NCBI GenBank assembly: GCA_010645155.1
Contig: CM021317.1
Location: forward strand, 4,626,030 to 4,690,029
Source: Tigriopus japonicus
Taxonomy: Eukaryota; Arthropoda; Copepoda; Harpacticoida; Harpacticidae
Length of the DNA: 64,000 nt
Reading direction: 5' to 3'
The notes beneath the pieces were generated by a model. It saw nothing but the letters and a program-made list of their open reading frames with translations, was not told the origin of the DNA and searched no databases. The translations under genes and the position numbers were made by a program. The stretch's first letter is position 1. Each line of letters opens with the position of its first letter. This document shows positions 9,962 to 23,000 of this stretch, piece after piece.

Positions 9962-12470
9962 TAGAGCTCTACATTAGAAAGAGTACAATCATATCCAACG
10001 CCATCTAGTTCATTCTGCTCGCAACTGCTCGCCGTTCCCAAAAGGATGCACAAGTACCCTCTAAGCTGAACAAGTTTTTCAAATCATCAGACCAAGATAG
10101 CACCTTTTGAGAAACTAAAGGGCCTAGAACCTTAATGAAGGGGTCCAAAATGAACTATTAGTGTGCTTCAAATGGTTCAAAGCTGAATTGCCTGTAAATT
10201 TAGGTTTTAAACCTAAAAGACTAAGAGAAAAATGAATATCTCACCCCTCATTGTGATCAATGCTTTTCAGAGAAAACGTTCACAATCAGGGCTCCTACCA
10301 TAAAAAAATGTGTGAGAAAGAATAGTGATAGAGAGGAGCATGTTGAGTTTTCCTTTCTTTACCTATCAACCCTGAAATGTTGAGTCAAGTCCTTCAAGTC
10401 CTTGTTTGCTCACTGGGCTCAGTGTGGAGAGCGCGAGAGAGAGAAAGGGAGAGAGAGCTGGCCCGGCCTAGCGGGCTAAATGGAGAGAAATGTCACTCCC
10501 ATGAGCAAGGGTTTTGTTATGAACACAGTTTGCTGTTTCTCTGCTTCCCCAGTCATGGCGCCAAATTCAAAAATACGTCAATAACCTCATGTGCTTTTGC
10601 TTTCACTCGAAATGCAAAAAGGGTTCCAAGCTCCATCAATGAGTTGGACTCAGTTCAAGAAATGTACTTGCAACTCAACCAACATGACTATGGGTCAAAT
10701 TATTAAAAATCAGAAAATAATGTGTACCCAGAGGGTACATTCAAATATCAATTCAAGAGTACCAATCAAAACTTTCTAACCGTTTGACATTTAGGACTCG
10801 TGCATCATTTGGTCAACCTGGCCCCCTGTCCAGTTGTATTTCAAAGCATAGATATGCATAGATAGGACGGGCTCAGTCAACTCTCCCTATGATTTTGTCG
10901 CATGATTCTGGGGTTAACTCCCTCCAGGAAAGAATGGTCACCTTTTGCAATCACCCGCCAACTTGGGCTTAAGTGTAAACGACGACAAAGAACGTTAAGA
11001 CAGTCAAGAGAAGAAAAAGCTTCAAATTGCGTGTTATCTCATCTAAAAACCCAATTGCAGTGGGTAGGAATACCTGTGTTTTCAGATGCCACAATTATGA
11101 CATTGATTCAAAGGCTCTAAAGAACTTTTTGAGCCAAGCTTGCTTTTCAATAGTGCCCATAATCCCCCATGCTCTGGCTTTGAACATTGATTTGGATGTT
11201 TGGCCAATAGTATTTGTGAGTGCCAAAGCAATTTTGGTGTCTGAGGCATATCAAAGAGTGGTTTTGAAACAGTGGTTTCATTTGTGTTGGAAAAGAGCTC
11301 CTGAACTGAGGCTTCAATGATCAAGACCAAGAATCATTTAAGCAATGGTGCAATGCCATCAGTTTGTCAAGAAACTGTTTGTCAATGCCCAGTGCTCTCT
11401 AACTTTTGATAATTAATACATCAATATTCCTTGGAAACTTTGGGCGCATTAACAAAACCATTTTCCACCTATTGTCCCACAAAAATGAAAATGTCATATC
11501 TATACATATCTATGTTACGAAGTCAGAGTGTTTAACTACGCAAAGAATAATCTCAGGATAACACAACCTCTTAATCATAACATTTCTGACATTCTCAAAT
11601 TCGAGTTTGACCAACGTATTTCATGTTTGAGTGTGCTTTGGGTGTTGGGATGACAATGGGCTTGGATACTAATGGTAAAAGAAGTTATTTTTGTGACCCG
11701 TTTGTCTACAATATCAGCTCAAAAATTGACAAATTTCTGCCTGGGCAGTCGAGCCACTCTTCTTTTTAGAGCACTTTGAGGTGCTCTGCCCAACTCCAGG
11801 CTACCAAAGCCAAAGCAATTTACCACGCAAGCGGCTGAGTGGGAGTGTCTCTTCTCTCCATTTAGCCCTCTAGCCCGGCCCAGCAATCCTTGCAGTTCCC
11901 TTCTTAACAAGTGCCAGTGGGCAAGCTGGGCAAGCCATCTGAAGCTAGCAAGCATTTGACTGGACTCCCCTGCTGGTCACCACCAGCTACTCCTGTGATC
12001 TTGCATCTTGGTGGGCAAGTTTAAATTGCAGTCAGGGGTGAAGTCAAGAGAGGAAGAAAATTCCCTGCACTCTTTCTCAGGAATAACCATGACTGTGAAG
12101 CACAAAAGGGAAGAGAATTCAGCAGCCCTGCAATTTCATTTCCTATCACACTGTTGCCATCACCTCTTGCATCAATATGTCCAAAGGGATAGATTTTCAT
12201 TCTCTTACTGTCTTTTAAAGCTTTAAACCTAATTCTACTAGCGATTCAGATTTGAATCATTTGAAACACACTAATAGTTCGTTTTGGACCCCTTCATTAA
12301 GGTTCTAGGCCCTTTAGTTTCTCAAATGGTGCTATCTTGGTCTGATGATTTGGAAAACTTGTTCAGCTTAGAGGGTACCTGTGCATCCTTTTGGGAACGG
12401 CGAGCAGTTGCGAGCAGAATGAACTAGATAGCGTTGGATATGATTGTACTCTTTCTAATAAAGAGCTCTA
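9962..12470. mobile_element. hAT-type DNA transposon, 2.5 kb, with long inverted ends
   Basis: The ends are TAGAGCTCT...AGAGCTCTA, fitting the hAT start YARNG, and are flanked by the exact 8-bp duplication GTCCTGAC (9954-9961 and 12471-12478). The terminal inverted repeats are well conserved for about 230 bp, with weaker inverted similarity further in, including the pair near 10470-10490 and 11860-11880 (gggctaaatggagagaa). Internal ORFs (10377-10706, 10902-11120, 11027-11320) show no recognisable hAT transposase, so the copy is non-autonomous or heavily decayed. Confidence 0.85.
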
Positions 12471-12478
12471 GTCCTGAC

Positions 12479-15400
12479 TAGTTCTGAATGAAAGAAAGTT
12501 ACTTGAATAATTATGCCTAATTCAAAAGCCATCGCCAAGTTAAAGGGCCTGAAGGACTTCCATAATGAATCTCAAACTATATTTTTACTTGCACAATTGA
12601 TTGACTTTTTGATTGAGTTTGAGAAGCAAGATTCGAACAATGAAATTCTCGACATAAGTAGTTAGATCACATATCAAAATGCAGGAAATGATATCTAAGA
12701 TATTTTCAAATTGTACTTGATTTGTGAATTGCACCTGAGGTAGCCAAAATTTTTGTGAAGTGTCAAAAATGTCTATTTTCAAGCATTTCCTTTTTATTTC
12801 AAGGTTATTGCATCTTTACACATGTTCAGTAGTTATCGATTTCTCTTATTTACTTTAGCTAGTACAAGTATTCATGATGTTTTATCTGCAAAGCTCCAGG
12901 TTGTTTCAACAAGGAACAACCTCAAAAATTGTGGTCAGAACATTTGAAGATTTTTGAAAATTCGTCCACTTCGTAACTTTGGTGGAAAATATGGCAAAAG
13001 ATAGATTAAACCCCCAATTTCAACCGATGTCTGCATTCTAATGATATGGAAGGAAACTCTGGCCAATCTTTGTTTGTTGAAACTAAACACTAAATCCAGA
13101 AGTCTTTTTTTGGATTGCGCCAAAAATGTTCCCTGGGGACAAAACAAATGAGAATATTTACAACACAATATTGCAGAGTAAAAACTCTTAGGATAAATGA
13201 GATATTCCTTTTTGGACAACATAACTAAAACACTCCAAACAGAATTTGAGTAAGCCATCTCTGTTGAAAGCCAATTTCTGGTTCCAATAGTTGTCTTTAA
13301 ATAATATTTCAAAGTTTTAAGATGCTCCAATTGCAAAATGAACAGATCACATATCTTGGAATCTATGATTGTGTAAGAAGTTTATAATGTATGCCCACTT
13401 ATGTTATAACAAAGTCCATGTGGCTGCAACAGACAGAATCAACAAACTCATCTTGGAACAAGAATGAAGATCCTTATTTACCAATGAATGTTTCCGAGGT
13501 TTCATTTGATCCTCAATAACAACTTTTGGTTGTGGAATTCGCTCTTCCAAGCGTTTTATCTCGCTATTTGATCCAAAGTAATGGTCTCTTGTGGAAGATC
13601 TAGTTGTCTGAAAATGTCATTTTCCCACTTTCCTCAATATGAAGGCTTTTTCAAAGGCTGGACTTGCCAAATAAACCCTCAAGTCTGCACTACGGATGGC
13701 AAAAAGCAAGGAAACCAATAAAAAAGGCAATATTGTGCACTTACTCAGCCTGGCCAAGTGCAAGAGCTAATCTGCTCTCGTAAATGGAGGATTTTTTTTT
13801 TGTTTTTACGACTTTACATCAAAAAGGATCCCTTTCCCTAGTTTGAAACAAAAATACCTGTTCAAATTTGTCTGGTACATTTTTGCACTTTATTTGCTCT
13901 TACTCATAGAAAGGATTAGTAGTCCAAGTGGTTTTGAGAGCCCTTTGTCAATATGATCCCACAAAACATCGTAACAACCTGATTGTAAAGAGTGTCTTAA
14001 AATGAAATATTATTATTCAAACCAAGCTAAAATTTCTTATGAGATGGCGGAAGAAAACTTACATGGCGGATTTTTTATAAAATGCTTCAGAAAGCATTCT
14101 CTCCCTTATATGTAGGAGTTTACCTTTATTCCCTTACATTCCATACTTCCTTTACGTTTAATTATATAAACTCTTTTTTATACGCGTTGACATGACCAAA
14201 AGTCGCAATAAAACATTAATAATAATAAAAGGTTGAAAATACTTGCACCCGAAGACTCCAGTTTAAAAAACGAGCGGTTTGGAAAGTCGTTTAACAAAGT
14301 AACTTGGTGAAAAAAAGTAAGCTTCACTCTACCGGCCAAAAGTGGAACTTGTTTAATGAAGACTGTACATAGAGTATTGAGGCTCTTTTTGTACTTACAG
14401 TTGCCAGCAATCGACGCCGAGAACAATGGAGCGTTAGCAAGAGTGGGAATATTCCATTACAGCGCACTGCTCATTATCTATGTTGTGCTGACACCTTCAC
14501 AAACATACAATACAAACAATTGTATAAATTGGCACTTTTTGTCTTGCGCTGCATAAGTAACTGATTCTTTACAAAGCAATTGTTCTTTTGTACAAATGTT
14601 TTAGGACAGACCTCAATTTCTTGATTGATGGTTCAACTGAAGTAAAAGAACACGGAGAAAATATAGGTTTTAACTTAACATTCATCAGTCAAAGAATCAG
14701 TTTGTACCTAATTGTTAATTTTCCTTTGAAGAATAAATGCAGGTATTTCAAAAAGAGTTATTTTCTCAGTCCAAGATCAAAGAAGGAAAGTCAGTGCTAA
14801 ATGAAAACGAGCAAATATATCTTGCTTATTACTTGGGCTTGGATAAAGTTGCTATTTTTTGGACTTTAGTTGCAACATTTTTTGTTTAAAGTTGGATTCA
14901 ATTCGACTAAAACTGCAAAAAACTTGCAATTTTCTGGCCTAGAAATGTCACTTTTTTGAATAGAAATGTAAAATTTGGCCAAATTTTTGTCTCAATTCGG
15001 GACAGTTTGTCTTTTCTTTAACCTTTTTTTCCCTAAAAACGCAGTTTTTTGGGCAGATTATCTTTTATTTAAGTGTTTCCTATTTAAATCTCCTTTACGG
15101 CTTTGAAGTTGAAAATTTTGACCGTTAGGTGGCACCTTTTTCTTTTCAATGTCTATCTTAAATCCAGTATTTTGTGTGCTCAAGAGCCAAAACTGTCGTG
15201 TGTGATTTGCTTTAATATCATGTTTCCCACCTTTAAGCTGCATATTTTGTTACATGCAAATGACGTGCAAGATTTTGAATGCGTTCTCAAGGATACAACT
15301 TCTTAATGGAGAAAGATTATGAATGAAGATGATGAAAAGTCAAGATTCTAATTAAAGCTTAAGCCAAGTGCCATTCTCAAAGTTTTATCTTTTCTTGCAC

Positions 15401-18400
15401 GGAGATGCAAATACGTGATGTCAAACACAGATGTGAGCATGTGCAAGTTCAAACTTTTTGAACTTAATTCAAACTTAAAAAAACACATTTTTACGAAAAA
15501 TGGCGAAACCCTCCACCTAAACCTCCTAATTCTTTTCGCTCCAACAAGGTTGCAGTTCTTGACACAACACGAAGCAATAGACATTGTCCATATGTAAACG
15601 ACTTTCTAAAAAAAAGAGCCCACTCACCGTCAATTGATGTCTTTGTCAGAGTCTCGGTCGGTTTTGGACACCCACTGAAAGCATGTCACGAATGATGGCT
15701 TTTAAAACACACACACTGCAGATCTTGGGCACACAATAGACAAAGCGGGTTTGGAACACTTGTCTTCTACTAATTCGGTTATCTCAAGAACTCGGAGATG
15801 GTTAGTAGGTCAATTCTGGTTGATAACTGGCTTGGTTCCACGAGGAAACGCGTCCGAGCAACCTCTGTTCTCTTCTTTGGCCTTTTTTCGAGGGTCTCTT
15901 CCCGTTAGAATTTCGAGCCTCATCTGGCCGAGAACATCGTGGAACAACTTTGAGGGGATCCTTTTAATGGAGAGCCCCTTTTTGGCTGAATTCTTGGAAT
16001 CAAGAGGCTTCCAAGGCTGAAAGAAAGTTAGTCAGGGAGAAAAAGATTTATTGCTTGTCAATCGGTATGATGGGCTAAATTAGGTGGAACTGAAAGCCTT
16101 CAATGCGAAAGAGACACGTTTTGGATTGATTATTTCTTGGGTTAAGGCAAGAAATTTGCGGGAAAACAAACAAACCAAAGGAAATTAAGACGTTTCAAAT
16201 GATAATAGAACTGAAAATTTTCAGTTGTTGATAATGAACATTCTAAAAATTGACGGTAACATATTCCGCTTCTCCGGATTTGCACAAGTTCATGATCAAA
16301 CCACATTGTTGATACCAACATGTAAAAAGCAAGAACTTTTCTAAAATATGTTTTTCGAATTTTGCCCTATTTAATGAAAATTTAAATTGGACTAAAGTTT
16401 GGTTTAACTTTTTCACCTAGTACTTTTAAGGTCGCACCAATTATTCTGAAAAAAAAAAGTTATCCATTCATATATTTTCCCCCAGCAAATTTCAATCATC
16501 ACTTTCCATATGACCAAAAGTGGTTCTTCAAGGTGAAAGTTACTCTGTATTACCTCCGATAAAGCGACATAGAATTCTGATTTCAAATGATTAGATCACA
16601 CAAAAAACGAGTCACAAGCAAAAAGAACCTCAATGGAACACCCATCATCAAGGATGAACGAACTACTTTTCCCACTTCAAGCGAAATTATGTTAATGTCA
16701 CTTACAGAATGCATGTAGTAGAGTATCGCCTGTTTTTTTGAAATACCTCCCACGTGCTCCAACATCAAGACATTCTCGTCTCAAAGGGCCTCAAAAGTTG
16801 CTCAAAGAATGCAGGTCTGATCTTGCTCCGCTAAAGTTAGGTGAGGTCCCTCTAGAAATGGAACGGAACCAACTCGTTTGGAATGAGACCGTTTCCAACA
16901 AGTGCATGAACGGATCCAACGGTAGTAGTTGTACATAGAGCTGAGCAAATAGGCCAGAAAAGCGATCCAATGGCCCATAAAACAAAGGCTCTTCTGGAAT
17001 GTTGACATATTCCCCATTCCATCACTCAAACAACGGCGGATTGGAGACCATTAAAATGCGGAACTGAACTCGATAAATGTTCCAAACTTTTTCTCGAATT
17101 CCCTTTGATTGGGCTTGTTAGAAGCCGAAAATATTTTTGTTTTCGTCATAAAGAGGTCAAAGAATCGAAGGACAAGAGGAACATAAACCAACGTACCAAA
17201 AAAAATTAACCTACAATGTACCGAAATTGAATTCCTATGAATTTAATTGGTATACTAAAGCTTCAAAACAACTGCAGTTGTTTGCTCGAAACTATTTTCT
17301 GGCCTTTTCAAGAAACCAGCTACCTCTAAGTGTTTTGAGGAAATGAACGAAGATGTTTGTGAACCTAAAAAATGAGCCTTTGATGCAAAAATACAATTCC
17401 ATACCAAGTACATGACTAATTTTGATGAAACAGGCGAAACACTCGGAAAAATCCATTTAAGAAATATATCGAGGGTTGAGAAAAGATTTTCTTAAAGTAA
17501 TTTTCTGTTTTGAGTGATGAAAAAGATTAAAACGACATTTGTTTTTGAAAAAAGCTCGATATTCCGACATAAAGTTAAACTCGCGGAAAAAGTGAAATCT
17601 GGAGTTGAAATTTAAAATGCACCTTTGAAAATTTATACAAATATAATGTAACAAAATGTTTGGACTAAAATAAATTTAGAAAAATATTTAAAGGTTAATT
17701 TACATTTTGGGGATGTGTTAAATATGTTTTTACGCACATAAAGGTATGCGACCAAATCTGGACTCAAATAAAAGATCAACGACGACTCCAACAAAAAGTG
17801 CAACTTTTTTGTTCCATTTTAGCAATACATGAGATAACCCTTGGATAGAGCTTGCACCGTTGACTTGCAAAAACCATGCAGAAACGCATACAAAATTAAT
17901 CCCAAGGAAAGTGTGCCAAAAAGAAAGTTATAGTCACGGCGAAAAACCATTTCTCCGGTCCATTGCATCGCACAAAAGCAATGCTCGAAATACCATCAAA
18001 AGAGATGGATCTGGCTTTGGGGCCTTGGATGTTCAAAAGTAACTTTCTTTTTGTTGACAACACCCAACTTCGGACCCGAGGTTATCCGCCAAAAAACATG
18101 CATTAGAAAAACTGTGAGCTTTAATAAATGGTCTCTTGGGAGAACAAGTGTTGCAATTCAACCAGAAAGTTATCGCCAAAGTTCGCTCATAACGAAACAA
18201 GTGGCACATCGAGATATTTCAGACATTGTCATTGACTAGATTGGGGCGCCCATAATCCACCCAAACCCAAAAGGGGGGACTGTTAAGGCCCTAGAGACCC
18301 ATGGTTTTATAAACATACACAGTTTTGCACCATTTTTCATGGGAACGTGACGGACATGCTAACGAATACATGGATCACTGATTGTTCCGACTCACGAATC

Positions 18401-19123
18401 CAGCAGTCTGAATGTTCAATTGGATTAGTAACGTGCATGAGTAGTCTTTGTATTGGTTGTGGGTTGACTTGAGAGATTCTTATCGAGATGAATTATGTAT
18501 TGAGACTGATGCTTTTTGGGTCATCTAGAGCTCAAATCTGACGTTCCACGCACTCCGGAAGTCATGTCCACGCTTCATCATGGATTCTCCATTCATTCTG
18601 TGCCCATAGTTTGATAAGAGGAAGTACAATATTTGCCGTTACACAAGTTGTCGAGTTATTGAAATCGTATTATAAAAGACAAGTGATTAACATTTTGTGA
18701 AATTATTTGAGAAAATGTGTTAATGAGAGATGGGAACCAAGACTTGAGTGATGCCATTTTTTATTCGCAGTATATGCCTGTGGTTTCTACAAAAGTCATG
18801 TTGTGGACTCACAGATCTTAACCAAAGACAACAGGGCAACATCTAGCTAAGAATCTGGCTTTATTCCCATCAATGACTCATAAACCTGCCTGTACAGTAC
18901 TTGACACATTAATTTGAGAAATTGCATATTCGTGATGCAATGTGTACATACAGGGTTGGGTCTATAGTTGCTTTCTTTTTCACTGAACAATTTATCATTT
19001 TATTTTATTAGAAACAACAGAACCACCCTAACATTAGATTTTAAGAACACCTTCAGTTTTTAATGACAGTTTCTTGGCTCAAAACCTGTTTGAAAAGATG
19101 ACCATGTTTCATTTTATTTTCAG
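12479..19123. other. Long AT-rich stretch without a supported gene
   Basis: I looked for upstream exons of the aminotransferase at 19124 and found none. The longest minus-strand frame (12935-13336) and those at 14178-14426, 15348-15584 and 16791-17029 lack family motifs or consistent splice partners. The frame at 16802-17029 has one hydrophobic run (LCFMGHWIAFLAYLLSSMY) and might be an orphan exon, but support is weak. Confidence 0.4.
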
Positions 19124-19283
19124 ATACAAGGTGGAAATAGCCGGAGGCTTGGGTCCCAGTGCTGGAAAAGTGTGGCGGATTGGGCTCATGGGACAGAACG
19201 CCTACCCAGAAAAGGTGGCTTTGGTCTTGAAAGCTTTGGCAGAGGCCATTGAGCAAGTGCGGAATGCAGGTGGAAAGTTGTAA
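19124..19283 (+). CDS. AGXT: Alanine-glyoxylate / serine-pyruvate aminotransferase, terminal exon
   Basis: The exon opens after a strong acceptor (tttattttcag) in phase 2 and encodes 52 residues plus [23 protein letters not shown] and [12 protein letters not shown] match the conserved C-terminal region of class V PLP-dependent AGXT enzymes, which convert glyoxylate plus alanine to glycine plus pyruvate in peroxisomes or mitochondria. The chain ends GKL, close to but not a perfect peroxisomal PTS1. The catalytic lysine and all other exons are absent, and nothing in the 19 kb upstream looks like them. The gene therefore has a very long intron, or this is a stranded terminal exon. A polyadenylation signal follows at 19317. 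Confidence 0.85.
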
Positions 19284-19316
19284 ACCATTTGATTAAGCAT
19301 CATTCAAGAAGCTACA

Positions 19317-19322
19317 AATAAA
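19317..19322 (+). terminator. Polyadenylation signal AATAAA of the AGXT exon
   Basis: AATAAA lies 34 bases after the stop codon, at the expected distance for a compact 3' UTR. Confidence 0.65.
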
Positions 19323-19348
19323 TGTTGGTTTCTAATGCCTTTGGAGTA

Positions 19349-19354
19349 TTTATT
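19349..19354 (-). terminator. Possible polyadenylation signal of the DIM-1-like gene
   Basis: TTTATT on the plus strand is AATAAA on the minus strand. If used, the DIM-1-like 3' UTR would be about 620 nt and would end almost on top of the convergent AGXT end. Confidence 0.35.
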
Positions 19355-19973
19355 CAAAAAATAGCATTCATTCAGTGCAACAAAAATTGGTTGGAAAATT
19401 GGTCAAGTGGTGACTCAACCCAGAACCCATGTGGTATAATCCGTACCCCATTTGTTTTTGATGGAAAGCTTATAATCTCCAGCATCATTTGAATTTGGGC
19501 GCTGTAAAAGTAGTGAAGAATCATAAGTACATACACATGTATAGTAAACCAAATTGCCACATGAATCAAAAATGTTATGGCAAGGAAGGCTTTTGAATTA
19601 AAAAAAGCTTCCTTCTCTCAATAGTATGAATTGCCTTACCAAGTTCTTTTATTAGATTCAGGAACGTGGATAAGTAATGATATAAATGCAAAAGTAAGTT
19701 TGGATTTTTTTAAATGTTTTTTTCTGCACAATTGTAAGATTAAGGTCCTTAAAACTCAAGCATCCTTACCTGTTGAATTTTTTGATTGGCATATTTGGTT
19801 CCAATGTAGCTTTAATTTTATTTCTTGCACAGAAAATATACTTTAACTTAGTTACAACACTTGATAAGGCCAAGAATCCACAAACTGAAACATTTTTTTT
19901 GTAAATGATGCATGTTATTGAGATGGACGTAAAAATGGCAAGATTAAATTGACAGGCAATGAAACAAGTTAGT

Positions 19974-20060
19974 TCAATTCAGGGCAAAGGTGGTGTGGTC
20001 ATTGCCCCATTTGTTCTTCACCGAACACTTGTAGTCCCCGCTGTCCACTTTGCTAGGATT
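19974..20060 (-). CDS. dim-1: DIM-1-like, terminal exon (Ig 3 end)
   Basis: Encodes VDSGDYKCSVKNKWGNDH and stops at TGA (plus-strand tca at 19974). Confidence 0.8.
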   Translation of the reverse strand, partial: NPSKVDSGDYKCSVKNKWGNDHTTFALN

Positions 20061-23000
20061 CTAAAACACAAAAGCGCGGAAGAAAACAATCTCAAACACT
20101 GCAACCTCAGCGTCTTGATGTCGAGGCTTGAGTTTACTTCATCCCAACCCTGCAACTCACAAACTTACCGTGATGGTCAAGATAGCATTGAACTTGTTGA
20201 TCTCGCCTTGTCGAGGCTCCATCCTTGAATGGACTCGCTCAGACTCCTTGATGAAGTCTCCATTGCGCAGCCAACTGATTTTCGGGGGTGGATTGGCATG
20301 GATATGGGCCTCCAGAATGAGCACACTAGGATCGGGTTGCTTCAGTTCGGGTTGCTCATAGATCTTGGCCGGGACGTTCTCCTCGTTGTCAGAAGGACCA
20401 CCGAAATTCAAGGCCAGAGTGCAATCCTTCTCTCCCATGGGATTTCTGGCCCGAACAATGTAGTTACCGCCATCTGCAGTAGAGGGGTCCTAGAAATGGA
20501 GACCACTCGACGTACTTTGTATTTATAGGGTTTTGCCGGTCCGTATGACGTTAGTGAGAGCATTTTTGATAAAGGAGAGGGCCGTTGGTAGAATTTCTAA
20601 ATTTTTCGCTATCAAAGATATCTTATTAAGAGAGGTTCATTTTGGCGAATATGATCCTATCCAAGTCAATACCATGGGTCTGAAAATTGAGATTAATGTG
20701 GACTTACCAAAATGGTCAAGCGAACGAAATGGATGTTGGGATTGCCGTGGGTCACACCACGATGGAACGTGTATCTCTCATTGGGGAGGATTTCTTGGTC
20801 GTTTCTGAACCATTTGATCTCAGGGGGAGGCAAAGCTTCGATCTCGCACTCCAAATGAAGTTTATTACCCTCTTGACGCGAGGATGGCTTACGAAAGAAA
20901 GCGGGTTCGATGCCTCCCGGAATCCTGTTACAAATAAGAGCAAACCATTAATGATCATATCATATCAAAGAGACACAGATCCATCATGACTGAAGATCCT
21001 CCTTACTTTTGTGGCTCATTTGGGTCCTTCATGGAAAGTCGAACGTGGTTGGTTTTGTCGCCATACTTGTTCCTCACGGTTACGGAATAATTCCCAGCAT
21101 CATCATTGCACAGATGTCGAATAGCCAGGGCACAATAAGTCCAATCTCCACGACGTTCCAAAAATGGCTACAAACAAAAAGAGAGGGACAGAGTAGAAGA
21201 GGATGGGACAAAAAAAAATGGAACACCCAAGAACCCAGGACCTGGAAATGTATGACATGGGCAATGACGGTGAAGTTGCCAAAGGTGCATATTTCGAGCC
21301 AATTTAAAGCCAAAAGATTTTTTTTTTTGGTTTTCTAGTGTAATCCAGTTGCTTAACATTTTCGTTTTATTTGCGATCCTTCGTTTTTATTTTTGATAAA
21401 ATAAACTTATATACACTGTAGACTCCACCACTTTCGACCCACAGTAAAAGAGGCCGAAAAATAGGCTTAAAAACAACCATACCATCTTTTGTTTTATCTA
21501 AGCCAATATACCAAAATATTTTAGCAAAATAAAATGTAGTTTTTTTAGTTTATTATATTAACTTGCCATTTTTGCCATTTTTTGGTTTGTTTGCCAGTTT
21601 TACTTTTGGTGCTGAAAGGCTTTTTATTTGCCAGAAATCTGTTGTCATAGAAATGAAATCAAGTAATTAGAGATTAAAAGTGGAATGGTGGGAAATTTAA
21701 AATCAACCATAATTCGGGGTCCTTTTTTCTTGAAATACATCTCAAGTAGCAATATCATTTCATTACACAACGATCAGTGAAAAATCAATTCAGGAACATC
21801 TATATTTATGTTAGGAGTATTTGAATCATCAGGATCATACTTTAGAGCATGTAGATGTAATTTTTCCATGATGCATCATGTCCCCAAAGTCCCTTTTAGG
21901 TCTTGGATGATGTCCTTAAAGCCTTGACATGAAACTAATGGTGTGTTGGCTCCTCCAAAAGTGGATTCAGAAGCATCATGCATGTGTACCATAATTTGGA
22001 GACGAGAGACAAGCCACCAAAATGGTCAATTAGTCACTTTGCTATGTAAGGAATTAAGAGAAAGCTTCTGAATACGAAAGATGATTATTTGAAAGACGCC
22101 AAAATGATCTTGGACTTCATTTGCTTCCTTTGATGATGCCTTGCAGATCTGAATGCAACAGTTATTAAAGATGGATGAAGGCTCCTTCTTAACTTCCTAC
22201 TTAGTTTTCCTAATTAGAGTAGATAAGTACATTGTGTGTAAGTTTAGAGTACCATAAAAAAGGTGCAAATCCAGTGATGGCGTGTCGGAAAATGAAAACA
22301 AAATGGCTTTTCAATCACAAAATGTTGAAGTAGGAGCAGATATATAAGAGCAGAGCAATAAAACTTATTATTATTATTTAGTTGGTAAGAACAGCAAAAA
22401 ACTTAACTTTTCGGTCAGCATTTTTCCGCTAAAACAATTCGTAAAATTGTTGAAAACTGCCAAAGTAATCGGGGAAACTGTCTCTTTCTCTACTTAGAGA
22501 TAATTGTCTATGAAATAAAAAAATGGTCACAATTGAACCCTTACTTTTTTCCAAAAATTCATTTTTTTGAACATGAAATCATTGTACGATTCCAAAAAAG
22601 TTGAAAACGTCAAAGTAAAAAAAAAGGTTGAAAATACGAAAAACAAGGAAATAGTTGAAAATCCCAAATGTAGGAAAATGCATGGGAAGTGTTGATTTTA
22701 ATTGAAAATGTATCTTTTTCCATATTCGTTGTATTTTTCAGACAGCAATCAAAACGTGTTCATTCAATAGAAAATAGATCCATTTATCGGCATTGATTAA
22801 ACTTGAAACTGTCGTACCTCTAATTTCTAGTTCTCTACACTTCGTGGAAGCTTTAAGGACCCCCCTCTCCCTCAAGATTTGCTCAAAACAAGGCTTGATC
22901 CTCATAAATAACATCCTTAGCCTTGTCCAGAGACTTCGTTCATGATAAATGTCACAAGGTCTCGTCCAGTCAGTCCAAACCATCATCACAAGATACACAT

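Noticed and set aside
10377..10706. 109-codon ORF as hAT transposase
   Set aside because: No zinc finger, no RNase H-like or dimerisation motif; runs through a GA-rich repeat.
12935..13336. 133-codon minus-strand ORF
   Set aside because: No known motif, no splice partner, biased composition.
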